A stretch of 64,000 nucleotides of DNA from Reyranella massiliensis 521 (GCF_000312425.1 NZ_HE997181.1:3811488-3875487); one strand, 5' to 3'; counted from the stretch's first letter, positions 43,829-51,514 are shown. Notes: generated from the sequence alone by a model not told the origin. Numbers and translations: made by a program.

Positions 43829-44551
43829 TCATTGCGGGTCTCCGGTATCGTCGCGAGCGAGAATAATGGGCGCTGCTTGCGATCCTCCGTCGCCATCCGG
43901 CGCAGCCGTAAGGGACGAGCGAGCGTTGACCGCACGGCTGCCGAATGGTGCGCCGTTTGCAGAACCAGCGTCGGCCGATCGCGTAACGAACAGCGGGGCC
44001 TCGCGCCAATCTGGCGTCAGCGGCGGCGGAGCCGGAGCGCCGCTCGAGGGCGCCGCAGAGCCGAGCTGCGGGGCGAGAAGAGCGACATAGGCGCGGGTTT
44101 CGGCGGGCAGCGCTCGGCCCGTCGCCAAGTGCTCGTCGTAGCGGCCTGGTCCCGCATTGTAGGCCGCGAGCATCGCCGGAATCGTGCCGTAGCGGTCATA
44201 CATCTCACGCAGATACGCCGTCCCCGCGAAGATGTTGTCGCGCGGGTCGTAAGGATTGCGGCCGAGGCGATAGCGCACGCGAAGCCCTGCCCATGTGTCG
44301 GGCATGACCTGCATCAAGCCCATCGCCCCGGCCGACGAGATCGCGCGCACGTCGCCTGCGCTTTCGGCGCGCTTGACGGCGATGATCCACGCTTCGGGAA
44401 TGCCGAAGCGCTGCGAGGCTTCGGCCACATGACCGGCGTGCGGATCGACGGATGCCGTGCGCGCCGGTGGCGCGGTCTGCGCGCGGACGGGCAACGCCGC
44501 GTTCGCTGTCAGGACCAGGCCGGAAAGGAGGAGAAGGACGGCGCGCTGCAT
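43829..44551 (-). CDS. Conjugation-associated lytic transglycosylase
   Basis: A 240-residue protein with a signal peptide (LLLLSGLVLTANAALPVRAQ) and an SLT domain: AWIIAVKRAESAG with the catalytic Glu, AISSAGAMGLMQVMP, and AMLAAYNAGPG. This is the VirB1-like/SLT family that opens peptidoglycan for the channel. The tail is Pro/Ser-rich. It precedes the oriT region in the transfer operon. Confidence 0.92.
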   Translation of the reverse strand: MQRAVLLLLSGLVLTANAALPVRAQTAPPARTASVDPHAGHVAEASQRFGIPEAWIIAVKRAESAGDVRAISSAGAMGLMQVMPDTWAGLRVRYRLGRNPYDPRDNIFAGTAYLREMYDRYGTIPAMLAAYNAGPGRYDEHLATGRALPAETRAYVALLAPQLGSAAPSSGAPAPPPLTPDWREAPLFVTRSADAGSANGAPFGSRAVNARSSLTAAPDGDGGSQAAPIILARDDTGDPQ

Positions 44552-44555
44552 GGCG

Positions 44556-44888
44556 TCAGTCCTTTGCGTCGCGCTTGGTCGGACGGCTCCAATGCAGGGA
44601 CCAGGCCGAACCGGCGTCGTCGTCGCGGAAGAGATTGGCGCGGATCGGGTGCGGGAAAGCCGGATCGTCTATGACGAGTGCGACGTATTCGCCTGCACGT
44701 TCGCCGGTGCGCGTCCAGCCCGCGCCGATTTCGGGACCTTCGTCGCCGCCTTGGTGAATGCGGTAGTCCGGGGCGTTCTCCGTCTCGGACGGTTCGGCCG
44801 GGATGATGGCGAGATCACGGGTCAGCGTCAGCGTGTGAATCTGTCCGGTGAAGCCGTTCGCTTCGCGGGTGAACATACCGATCTGCAT
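44556..44888 (-). CDS. DUF736-family protein (first copy)
   Basis: A 110-residue protein. MQIGMFTREANGFTGQIHTL, then APDYRIH, EIGAGWTRTGERAGEYVALVIDDP and IRANLFRDDD is the DUF736 pattern: an all-beta protein of unknown function common on alphaproteobacterial plasmids and ICEs. It is 4 bp from the transglycosylase gene. A second, diverged copy is at 50172-50498. Confidence 0.87.
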   Translation of the reverse strand: MQIGMFTREANGFTGQIHTLTLTRDLAIIPAEPSETENAPDYRIHQGGDEGPEIGAGWTRTGERAGEYVALVIDDPAFPHPIRANLFRDDDAGSAWSLHWSRPTKRDAKD

Positions 44889-44926
44889 GGGAAGTCTCCT
44901 TGGTTGCGGGTGGGAAAAGGGAGCGA

Positions 44927-45472
44927 TCAGCGCGTCGGCGCGCGCCAGACGAAGCGGCCGTCGCCGTCCTCGTCGGTCCAGACGGGCGTCGCGCGGCCGA
45001 TCACGGTCGTGTCGGCAAGCGGACCGAAGTAGCGCCCGTCGAGGCTGTCGCCGGCGTCGGGATTCATGAGGAAGAGTTCGCCCGCGGCGAGCTGTCGGCA
45101 GCCCTGCCAGATCGGCAGTTCGCGGCCGATGCGATCGCGATCGCGCGCATCGCCGAGCGGCACATCATCGACGGTGATCGCCGCGCCGATGCGACAGACG
45201 CGCTGTCCCGGCAGCGCCATCACGCGCTTGAGCAGCGGCACATCGGGACCGATGTAGCCGCGCCGGACCATGAAACCGGCGAGCGGTTCGGGTGGCATGA
45301 TGGCGACGAGATCGGTGACCTCGAGCCGGTGAGAGGGCGCGATGCTGTAGAGGCCGATCGGCACGCTCGGTGTGATGTTCCAGACAAGCTTAGTAGTTGT
45401 CGGAACGGCGATGGCGATCGTAGCGCCGAGCGTGGCGATGACCGTGGCTTTGACGTAGGCGGCTCGGGTCAT
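44927..45472 (-). CDS. traF: TraF, S26-type conjugative transfer peptidase
   Basis: A 181-residue protein with an N-terminal helix (ATVIATLGATIAIAVP), NITPSVPIGLYSI (Ser of the S26 catalytic dyad in TPSVPIGLY), LLKRVMALPGQRV (Lys of the dyad) and the C-terminal DSLDGRYFGPL. TraF processes TrbC pilin in IncP systems. ATG 45472 overlaps the DUF2840 stop. Confidence 0.9.
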   Translation of the reverse strand: MTRAAYVKATVIATLGATIAIAVPTTTKLVWNITPSVPIGLYSIAPSHRLEVTDLVAIMPPEPLAGFMVRRGYIGPDVPLLKRVMALPGQRVCRIGAAITVDDVPLGDARDRDRIGRELPIWQGCRQLAAGELFLMNPDAGDSLDGRYFGPLADTTVIGRATPVWTDEDGDGRFVWRAPTR

Positions 45473-45990
45473 CCTTCGACTCCGTGCCGCTTGAGCCACG
45501 CCAGATGGCGCTCGGTCGTGTAGGGGCGCGGCGCGTGACCGGCCTGCATCCGGTGGGCGACGTGACGCCAATGGTCGGGCGCAACATCGCAGGCGTCGAT
45601 GCCGAGCGCTTCGATGGCATCGATATGTCGAAGCACGTCCTCGACCTTCGGCCAGCTCTCGACCTTGAGCAGGATTTCGCCGCCGGGGCGCACGAAGGGA
45701 ACTGTCTGGTAGGCCTCGCCCCGCGCGATCGCGCGAAGGATGTCGATGCGTGAGATGATCGTGCCGTAGTCGTTGGCGGCCCAACGAACGAAGGCGAAGA
45801 CAGCGTTCGGCGGGAAGCCGACGACACGTCGACGGCGGTCGAGGATCTGTTCGTGGGCTTGGCGGCCGAACCTGATCCAGTATTCGATCTTCTTCTCCAG
45901 CCACGTCAGTTCGACACGGGTCATGTCGTTGTGAAGATGCGCCGGCGGCACTGGACCGCTGCGCACGCGGGAGGCCGCAATGCCGGTCAT
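45469..45990 (-). CDS. DUF2840-family protein
   Basis: A 173-residue protein with TRVELTWLEKKIEYWIRFG, GFPPNAVFAFVRWAANDYGT and GGEILLKVESWPKVEDVLRH, the DUF2840 signature. It is found next to traF in proteobacterial ICEs. Function unknown. The start overlaps the RHH gene's stop. Confidence 0.87.
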   Translation of the reverse strand: MTGIAASRVRSGPVPPAHLHNDMTRVELTWLEKKIEYWIRFGRQAHEQILDRRRRVVGFPPNAVFAFVRWAANDYGTIISRIDILRAIARGEAYQTVPFVRPGGEILLKVESWPKVEDVLRHIDAIEALGIDACDVAPDHWRHVAHRMQAGHAPRPYTTERHLAWLKRHGVEG

Positions 45991-46238
45991 GAGGTGGCTC
46001 CATCGTTCGGGGGAAACTCGCGCTCGAGCAGCGCACGCAGCATGTCGGCGACGGTGACGCCGTGCTGGAAGGCGACAATCTTGATGCGGCCCCGCAGGTC
46101 CGGTGTGATGTCGACGGTGAGCCGTGCGGTGAAATTGGAAGCGGCGACCTCGCGCGGCGGCGCATCGGCCGCCTTGATCCACTGCTCGGCGTCGGCAGGG
46201 CGCGTTGCGAAGCCGCGTCGCGTTGGGCGCTCGCTCAT
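45987..46238 (-). CDS. Small ribbon-helix-helix (ParG-like) protein
   Basis: An 83-residue protein. The C-terminal half FTARLTVDITPDLRGRIKIV, then ADMLRALLEREFP, is a ribbon-helix-helix, with a flexible Arg-rich N-terminus as in ParG-type centromere-binding proteins. It overlaps parA by 4 bp, which supports a partition-partner role. Confidence 0.78.
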   Translation of the reverse strand: MSERPTRRGFATRPADAEQWIKAADAPPREVAASNFTARLTVDITPDLRGRIKIVAFQHGVTVADMLRALLEREFPPNDGATS

Positions 46239-46888
46239 GCGCTTGGCCTCCCTGCACGAAGGCGGCCGATTTCGTTCGCCAGCGCCACGACCTCCCGGGC
46301 CGCCGTCGCCGCATCATCCAGCTCGCAGACAAGGCGGCCGGTCTGCGCCGCCGATGCGAAGGCGATGCGCTGTCCGATGGTTGTGGCGAGCACGGGCGGA
46401 TCGTGATCGGCCAGCGTCTCGGCGGTCTCCCGCGCCAGGACAGTGCGCGCGCCGCAGCGGTTGAGAACGAAGCGCGCCAGAAGATCGGGCCGGTAGATGC
46501 GCGCTTCAGCGAGGAGCGCGAGCATTTCTGCCGACGCCCATCCGTCGAGCGGCGACGGCTGCACCGGGATCAGGACGAGGTCGGCGGCGAGCAGAGCCGA
46601 GCGCATCAGCGCGGCGACGCGTGGCGGGCCGTCGATCACCACATGATCGACATCGCGTGCCAGCTCGGGCGCTTCGCGGTGCAGCGTGTCGCGCGCCAGG
46701 CCGACGACGCCGAAGAGGCGCGGAAGGCCCTCGCGGCTACGCTGTTGCGACCAGTCGAGCGCTGACCCTTGCGGATCGGCGTCGATGACGGTGACTCGCT
46801 TTCCGCGGCTGGCCAGTTCACCAGCGAGGTTGAGGGCGAGCGTCGTCTTTCCGACACCCCCCTTCTGGTTGAGGAATGCGACGATCAT
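46235..46888 (-). CDS. parA: ParA-family partition ATPase
   Basis: A 217-residue protein with the deviant Walker A FLNQKGGVGKTTLALNLA, DADPQGSALDWS and VVIDGPPRV. It is the small ParA/ParF type without an N-terminal HTH, which usually pairs with a ribbon-helix-helix protein, as here. It would keep the excised circular form from being lost. The start overlaps the repA stop. Confidence 0.93.
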   Translation of the reverse strand: MIVAFLNQKGGVGKTTLALNLAGELASRGKRVTVIDADPQGSALDWSQQRSREGLPRLFGVVGLARDTLHREAPELARDVDHVVIDGPPRVAALMRSALLAADLVLIPVQPSPLDGWASAEMLALLAEARIYRPDLLARFVLNRCGARTVLARETAETLADHDPPVLATTIGQRIAFASAAQTGRLVCELDDAATAAREVVALANEIGRLRAGRPSA

Positions 46889-48045
46889 CGCACCCCTCCC
46901 GAGCGACCCCGAAAGGGACGTTGTCCGGCTTGGGATTGATCGTCGAACAGCTTTGTCTGGGCGCCGTTCGGCGCAGTCGCTCTGCGATCCGACGAGCCAG
47001 AGCTGAGGTTGCGCGCCGTCGCCCGGATGAGGTTTTCCACATCGCGCGCGCGCTCTTCAGAGTTAGATTCTTGGTTAGACTCTAAGTTAAGGGGCCGATT
47101 TCGGCTTTTCTTTCCGTGCGTTAAACGCTGTTTGGGTTCCTGATAGCACGAGCCTGGGGTTCCCGATGGCACGATAGTTCGGGTTCCTGATAGCACGAGC
47201 CCGTGCACAGGCTTTCCACAGGGCGCATGCGGCTCGAAGGCGAGCAGGACGCGGCCGCCGGTCTCGACCTCGAGAAAGAGCGCGTAGCCGGGGAGCGGCT
47301 GACGGCGGACGATGTCGCGCAGCTCGAAAGCGAAACGCTTGAACGGCGAGAGGCTGCCCGACTTCTGGTGGAGATGGCGCAGGTCGAAACGCCATCCGCT
47401 GCGCTGGCGGCCGCCATGCTTGCGCACCAGGCGATAGAGCCAGCGGTCCAGGCCGCCCGTCAGATCGAAATAAGCGCGGTCGATGGTCAGGACGAGCGCG
47501 TCATCGAGCACGGCCTTGTAGAACCAGTCGGGAACAATCAGTTCGATCCCGTCCGGCCGGCCATTGCCGTCGGTGCGTTCCTGCCACTCGTTGATCCATG
47601 AGAAGCGGTGGCGACGCCCCTCGGCCGGTTGCCGGATCGAGGTGGAGACGGTGGTCGATTGCAGGCGATCGAGCGCAGCCTTGAGCCGTTGGTAGTCGCG
47701 CAAGCTGGTGCCGCGGCCGACATAGGTCAGGATCTCGTATGGGGTGGCAGCCATCAGGCGCGATGTGCGCAGTCCGGCGTCACGGGCTTCGACGATCTGG
47801 CTCGCCGCCCATATCAGGATGTCGGCGTCCCAGATGGTCGCCATGCCGTGATCGGGCACCGCTTCCACGCGGATCGCGACGCCGCCGACGGCGAAGTCGA
47901 TCGGCGCGATGCGATGGGATTTGGAGAGGGAGAAGAAGGGATAGGCCATGAGATCCTGCGCGTCTCTTGGCGCGAAGTCGCCAGGGAGCGCCCGGAACAG
48001 GTCGAGCTGGCCGCGCTCCGATGGGTGACGACGCCGCACTGCCAT
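46885..48045 (-). CDS. repA: Replication initiator RepA (RPA family)
   Basis: A 386-residue protein. HRIAPIDFAVGGVAIRVEAV, DADILIWAASQIVEARDAG, PYEILTYVGRGTSLRDYQRL and DRAYFDLTGGLDRWLYRLVRKHGG are the winged-helix Rep domains of the RPA replication initiator family. The C-terminal 120 residues are low-complexity because this part of the gene also holds origin-like repeats (see 47060-47220). RepA on an ICE implies autonomous replication after excision. Confidence 0.9.
   Translation of the reverse strand: MAVRRRHPSERGQLDLFRALPGDFAPRDAQDLMAYPFFSLSKSHRIAPIDFAVGGVAIRVEAVPDHGMATIWDADILIWAASQIVEARDAGLRTSRLMAATPYEILTYVGRGTSLRDYQRLKAALDRLQSTTVSTSIRQPAEGRRHRFSWINEWQERTDGNGRPDGIELIVPDWFYKAVLDDALVLTIDRAYFDLTGGLDRWLYRLVRKHGGRQRSGWRFDLRHLHQKSGSLSPFKRFAFELRDIVRRQPLPGYALFLEVETGGRVLLAFEPHAPCGKPVHGLVLSGTRTIVPSGTPGSCYQEPKQRLTHGKKSRNRPLNLESNQESNSEERARDVENLIRATARNLSSGSSDRRATAPNGAQTKLFDDQSQAGQRPFRGRSGGVR
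47060..47220. other. Probable oriV: iterons, DnaA-like box and AT-rich repeats inside repA
   Basis: Three iterons of consensus GGGTTCCYGATRGCACGA start at 47134, 47157 and 47181 (spacing 23-24 bp, about two helical turns). A DnaA-like box CTTTCCACA (47212-47220; one mismatch to TTWTNCACA) flanks them on one side. An AT-rich direct repeat GTTAGATTC/GTTAGACTC (47060-47068, 47072-47080) flanks them on the other. This is the usual order of an iteron origin. It is embedded in the 3' coding end of repA. Confidence 0.68.
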
Positions 48046-48062
48046 GAACGGACCGGGCGCGA

Positions 48063-48344
48063 TCAGCGGGCGAAGCGACCGACGGGCTGGCCCGTCGATG
48101 GCGTATGGCGTTTGGCGGGAAGGACGGAGCCGCGTGGATCGGAGGTCGAGGTGACCGCACCACGGGCGGCCCAGGTCTCAAGGTCCTCAACGGAATAGAC
48201 GACGCGGCCGCCGAGCTTTCGATAGGCTGGCCCCGTACCGTAGGTACGGTGCTTTTCGAGCGTGCGGGCGGAAAGGCTGAGGAATTCTGCGGCCTCCTTG
48301 GTCCGCAGGAAGCGTGGCGGCAGAACGGCGGTATCGGGTCGCAT
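48063..48344 (-). CDS. HTH excisionase/RdfS-like protein
   Basis: A 93-residue protein. FLRTKEAAEFLSLSARTLEK, then YRKLGGRVVYSVEDLETWAA, is the MerR/AlpA-type winged helix used by recombination directionality factors. It lies upstream of repA and downstream of the DUF6499-DUF2285 genes, as rdfS does in the transfer module controlled by FseA in ICEMlSym(R7A). I infer RDF function from fold and position. Confidence 0.75.
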   Translation of the reverse strand: MRPDTAVLPPRFLRTKEAAEFLSLSARTLEKHRTYGTGPAYRKLGGRVVYSVEDLETWAARGAVTSTSDPRGSVLPAKRHTPSTGQPVGRFAR

Positions 48345-48432
48345 GGAACGGGCCTCCGTGGTGTTGCGGGAAGCCGCTGCGGTTCAGCGGCGAACAACGA
48401 CCACGGTGGCGAAGGAAAGCTGGCGTGTTGCA

Positions 48433-48462
48433 GGGCGAAATTAGGGGGTATTGATTTCGCCC
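48433..48462. promoter_or_regulatory. Inverted repeat upstream of the RdfS-like gene
   Basis: GGGCGAAAT (48433-48441) and ATTTCGCCC (48454-48462) are exact inverses around a 12-nt spacer, in the 143-bp gap between the DUF2285 and RdfS-like genes. There is no T-run on the transcribed strand, so an activator site for the upstream DUF6499-DUF2285 protein is more likely than a terminator. Confidence 0.55.
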
Positions 48463-48487
48463 AACGGCGGAGGATCGAGGGCAGCTA

Positions 48488-49033
48488 TTATCGGCGCCGA
48501 TGGCGCAGCAGTTTTCGATATCCGCCGGCGATCATCGCGCGGGCGTCGCGCAGCAGGGCCTTCACGCTGTGACGTGCGGACGACGCCTGCCATTCGTCGC
48601 GATCGAGATGGCCGATGTTGAAGAGGACTTGCGCGATCTCCTGCTGGGTCGCTCCATCGCGATCCCCGTCAATCGCTTGCAGCATCTTGCGCAACCGCGT
48701 GCGCTGCTGCCGCGTCAAGCGCCTGTCGGGCGGAATGGCGCGGCCATGCAAAGCCGATAGGAGCCGATGAACGGCCTCGATCCGGTCGAAGCCGTCGAGG
48801 CCGAGTGGAATGACCGCGACTTCTGCAGATCCTTTCTCGGCATAATCGACGATCTGAAGGCGCTGACCATTTCCGAGCACGTAGCGGAACGCCGTCTCGC
48901 CCTCGTCGTTGGACGGCCGATAGCTGTCGCCCCTGATGCGCGTGCGTGACATCACTCGTTCGAGGTCTGCCGGGGCTTCAGTCAGTATGACGATGCTCGT
49001 GTCATCTTGCGGAAGCCACAGGACCGCAGCTTC
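48488..49033 (-). CDS. DUF2285 part of an FseA-like excision activator (second frame)
   Basis: The open frame from 49033 reads EAAVLWLPQDDTSIVILTEA, then the DUF2285 core RFYVLGN-like FRYVLGNGQRL, and the HTH-like end DGATQQEIAQVLF, SSARHSVKALLRDARAMIAG. The first available in-frame start (GTG 48955) would cut off the conserved leading segment, so translation probably enters by +1 shift from the DUF6499 frame. In ICEMlSym(R7A) FseA is made this way and activates rdfS. Total fused length would be about 254 residues. Confidence 0.8.
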   Translation of the reverse strand, partial: EAAVLWLPQDDTSIVILTEAPADLERVMSRTRIRGDSYRPSNDEGETAFRYVLGNGQRLQIVDYAEKGSAEVAVIPLGLDGFDRIEAVHRLLSALHGRAIPPDRRLTRQQRTRLRKMLQAIDGDRDGATQQEIAQVLFNIGHLDRDEWQASSARHSVKALLRDARAMIAGGYRKLLRHRRR

Positions 49034-49040
49034 AGGCGGT
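49031..49040 (-). other. Candidate +1 programmed ribosomal frameshift site
   Basis: On the minus-strand message the sequence is ACC GCC TGA AGC. Reading ACC GCC, skipping T, and continuing GAA GCT GCG GTC joins DUF6499 to DUF2285. A +1 shift at a slowly decoded UGA is the mechanism known from prfB, and a +1 shift joins the homologous parts of FseA. The junction is deduced from domain continuity. Confidence 0.65.
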
Positions 49041-49253
49041 GGCGTCCGTGGGTCGACGGGGAAATCGCAAACCCCAGCGCTGCTGAATTTGGATGGTCAG
49101 GTCTTTCGGCACATCGGCCGCAGCCAGCGCTTCGAAATCCGCGTCATACGCTTCATTGCGGCGAAGCCATTCCCAGGCCAGATCGGACGCCGTCAATGCA
49201 TCCAGATGGTCATATTCCGCCACGGAGCGCCATGTGGATGCATCGGGTGTCAT
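49032..49253 (-). CDS. DUF6499 part of an FseA-like excision activator (first frame)
   Basis: A 73-codon frame starting at ATG 49253 after a strong GGAGGGG. WRSVAEYDHLDALTASDLAW, then EWLRRNEAYDADF and QQRWGLRFPRRP, is the DUF6499 N-terminal domain. It ends in ACC GCC TGA. Skipping one base at that stop continues directly into the DUF2285 frame. Confidence 0.82.
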   Translation of the reverse strand: MTPDASTWRSVAEYDHLDALTASDLAWEWLRRNEAYDADFEALAAADVPKDLTIQIQQRWGLRFPRRPTDATA

Positions 49254-49353
49254 CGCAATCCCCTCCAGTTACGCATTTTAGGGGCTTTACGATTCCCTTG
49301 TGAGTTGCATCGGGGAAGTCAGTGATTTGTCAGCAGGTGATGCCGGAGCGGCA

Positions 49354-49635
49354 TCACGCGAACGGTCGCTGCTGGCTTTCTCTGACCAATTCGCGATATC
49401 CGTGTTCGGTCATCCAATGCGCGCGAGCGAGATGCGCCTCGTGCATGCCGCGGCATCGCTGGGGATCACGATTTGGGTCCAGGCCGAACAGAATATGGAC
49501 GGCCTCGCGCCAGTCGGCGCCGTCGCGTTCGGCGTCCAGCAGCCGCAGGTAGAGCTTCATGTGCTCGCGGTCGTAAGATGTGAGCGTATCGCTGGACGGC
49601 GGTTCGTCCAGAAGGGTCTGTTTGGGCTGTCCCAT
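49354..49635 (-). CDS. Short DUF2285 protein (QseM-like antiactivator)
   Basis: A 93-residue protein from ATG 49635. Its LTSYDREHMKLYLRLLDAER, then WREAVHILFGLDP and CRGMHEAHLARAHWMTEHGYRELVRE, is a stand-alone DUF2285 domain. In ICEMlSym(R7A) such a protein (QseM) binds FseA and blocks transfer activation. Here it lies between the FseA-like frames and the XRE gene. An alternative TTG start at 49707 adds 24 residues with no family match. Confidence 0.75.
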   Translation of the reverse strand: MGQPKQTLLDEPPSSDTLTSYDREHMKLYLRLLDAERDGADWREAVHILFGLDPNRDPQRCRGMHEAHLARAHWMTEHGYRELVRESQQRPFA

Positions 49636-49733
49636 CAGGCTACCATAGTCGCGCGCATCAACCTCGTTAACCTTCTTATGAGGTTGGACGCCCTCTTTGC
49701 ACGACAAGGATGGCGGCTATGAGATCGGCGCCG

Positions 49734-49982
49734 CTAGCGCGGCAGACCGCTCCTATCGTGCAGGAGCAACACGCCTTCGCCCTTGTCGGTGGAGAGGAAG
49801 ACGATCCCGCCAGATTCGAGAGCCCTTCGAACCTGATCCCGCGTCGACTCGTACACCTCCAGTCCGCTTTCGGATTCGAGGCGCTTGAGCGCGGTCAGCG
49901 ATACTCGGGCCTTGTCAGCGAGCGTCTCCTGTGTCCAACCCAGTAACGCGCGTGCGGCCCGTGACTGTCGGGCGGTGATCAT
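49734..49982 (-). CDS. XRE-family HTH regulator (QseC/controller-like)
   Basis: An 82-residue protein. MITARQSRAARALLGWTQET, LADKARVSLTALKRLESESG and QVRRALESGGIVFL form a Cro/C1-type HTH with a short beta tail. It sits 99 bp upstream of the QseM-like gene. A perfect operator-like dyad lies 43 bp upstream of its start. Role by analogy: QseC represses or activates the antiactivator gene. Confidence 0.87.
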   Translation of the reverse strand: MITARQSRAARALLGWTQETLADKARVSLTALKRLESESGLEVYESTRDQVRRALESGGIVFLSTDKGEGVLLLHDRSGLPR

Positions 49983-50024
49983 GCATGATCACCTCCCACT
50001 CGGGCCTTCGCGTACTCCAGAACT

Positions 50025-50041
50025 ACGACTATTTTAGTCGT
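50025..50041. promoter_or_regulatory. Operator-like palindrome upstream of the XRE gene
   Basis: ACGACTA-TTT-TAGTCGT is a perfect 7+3+7 dyad in the promoter region of the XRE gene, with no similar dyad nearby. Size and symmetry fit a controller-protein dimer site. Confidence 0.65.
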
Positions 50042-50135
50042 TCTGCTAGCCCTCTACCGCCTCAGCTCCCCTTGTCGCGATGAAAGTTCGAGGGGTGGCG
50101 AACTGATTCGAGGTCCGTTGCAGCCAAAGAAAGGA

Positions 50136-50156
50136 CCCCGACCGGATTGGTCGGGG
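50136..50156 (-). terminator. Rho-independent terminator after the second DUF736 gene
   Basis: CCCCGACC (50136-50143), loop GGATT, GGTCGGGG (50149-50156): a perfect 8-bp stem. On the minus strand it is followed by TCCTTTCTTTGG, a pyrimidine/T-rich tail, and it starts 15 bp after the DUF736 stop. It separates the accessory genes from the regulatory module. Confidence 0.75.
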
Positions 50157-50171
50157 CCGTTTCCTGTCGCT

Positions 50172-50498
50172 TCAGTCGGTGCGGCGGCCGTTGGGCCGGG
50201 ACCAGATGAGGGAGTAGGTTTCGCCGTCTTCGTCGTCGAAGAGGTTGGCGTAGATCGGGGCGTTGAAGCTCGGATCGTCGAGCTTGAGGCCCAAATAGTC
50301 GCGGCCCTCGTTGGAGCGCTTGGACCAGGCAGCGCCGATCTCGGCTCGGCCGACCAGGACCCGGTGGCTGGGGGCGTTTTCGCCGTTGGCGCGCAGGTCG
50401 GGGACGATGCGGACGTTCTTGGCCTGAACGCTCAGGGTGACGATGTCGCCGGTGAATTCGTTCGAGGCGGTCTTCTTGAAGGTGCCGATGGTCGCCAT
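50172..50498 (-). CDS. DUF736-family protein (second copy)
   Basis: A 108-residue protein: MATIGTFKKTASNEFTGDIV, RAEIGAAWSKRSNEGRDYLG, and IYANLFDDEDGETYSLIWSR. This is the standard DUF736 form, closer to consensus than the copy at 44556. Its 5' region is a leader also found upstream of the DUF2493 gene (54212-54350), suggesting shared control. Function unknown. Confidence 0.9.
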   Translation of the reverse strand: MATIGTFKKTASNEFTGDIVTLSVQAKNVRIVPDLRANGENAPSHRVLVGRAEIGAAWSKRSNEGRDYLGLKLDDPSFNAPIYANLFDDEDGETYSLIWSRPNGRRTD

Positions 50499-50650
50499 GA
50501 TAAGTCTCCGTTTCCATTTTCGAGCCCGCACCATTGCGGCCTCGATGGCGATCGGCAGGCCGGGGGCGAGCGCCGGCACATCGCTTGCGACCGCAGCGCA
50601 GCGGAGGATGGCGCAGGCGCGACTTTGTTGTTTCGCGAGGAATGACGGCG
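50499..50650 (-). promoter_or_regulatory. Conserved leader, copy A (upstream of DUF736)
   Basis: A core CAGCGGAGGATGGC with CGCAGCG before it and TTTCGCGAGGAA after it recurs upstream of the DUF2493 gene. The GCGGAGGATG element begins at 50601, 103 bp from the DUF736 start codon, exactly the distance in the other copy. It is probably a common promoter or 5' leader element. Confidence 0.6.
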
Positions 50651-51073
50651 CAGCCGGCAGGGGAAGAAAGTCGGGAGGCGCCGTTGTGGCATAGGCGCTC
50701 GAGGCGCAGCCGTCCTTCGGCCAGATCAGGCCATTGGAGAGGCCGTTTGGAGCGGTCGCTGAATGGAGAGAAACCGGAGACACTGGCGACCTGCCCGAAC
50801 CGACAGACCGCCCCGATCCAGTCTCACCGGCTTCGCCTTCCCTGTCGGGTCATGACGCGATCCGTAGGCCCTCGACGCCATTCTCGGAAATGTTCGCCGG
50901 CCTGAGGGCGGTCGGTCGTGTGCAGCAGACCGCCTCCCATCCAAGCCCTCCCCATCCGAGATTCGCACAATTGGGCTTGTGCCGACGATTGGTGCGATCC
51001 CCCGACCTGATCCCAGCCTCGACGACGAGGATGGAAGAGTCCTTGATGAGGCTTGACCACGCACGCCCTCGTA
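50651..51073. other. Gene-free region between DUF736 leader and membrane protein gene
   Basis: About 420 bp with no confident gene on either strand. Overlapping frames exist, as in all DNA this GC-rich, but none has ribosome site, start and domain signature. No notable repeats seen. Confidence 0.4.
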
Positions 51074-51514
51074 TCAGGCGCGGGAGAGATGCCCTCCCGA
51101 TTGGTCGGTGGCCGCCATGCCGGTGATCCGCGCAAACGCCGTCACGCCTACGGCAAGGGCGCCGATGACCGAGAACACGAGCTGCCAGGTGTCTGACGGC
51201 ATGGTGTGTTTGACGACGCCGTGAGTGGCGTGGAATCCCGCGATCACCGCAGGCGCGACGAAGGCGATAGCGATCAGGAGCCGCGCCCAGATCGGACGCA
51301 CGGTGGCGAGCAGGAATTGGCCAATGCCGAAGGTCAGGCCGGCACCGACGAAGCCGATGATGATCGCGCCGAGCCAGCCGGCGCCTGTGCCATACGCCCA
51401 CATGCCGAGGCTCACGCCCGCGAAGAACGGGAGCGCATAGACGGCAAGAGTGAAGAGCAGCCAGCAGAGGAAGCCGATGGCGGCGAAACTGAGAAGGATG
51501 CCAAGGAAGATCAT
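51074..51514 (-). CDS. Polytopic membrane protein of unknown function
   Basis: A 146-residue protein with about five hydrophobic helices: FLGILLSFAAIGFLCWLLFT, AVYALPFFAGVSLGMW, GAIIIGFVGAGLTFGIGQF, LLIAIAFVAPAVIAGF and LVFSVIGALAVGVTAFARI. ATG 51514 is preferred; an upstream in-frame start adds a hydrophilic stretch. The type is common on alphaproteobacterial ICEs but has no assigned role. Confidence 0.78.
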   Translation of the reverse strand: MIFLGILLSFAAIGFLCWLLFTLAVYALPFFAGVSLGMWAYGTGAGWLGAIIIGFVGAGLTFGIGQFLLATVRPIWARLLIAIAFVAPAVIAGFHATHGVVKHTMPSDTWQLVFSVIGALAVGVTAFARITGMAATDQSGGHLSRA

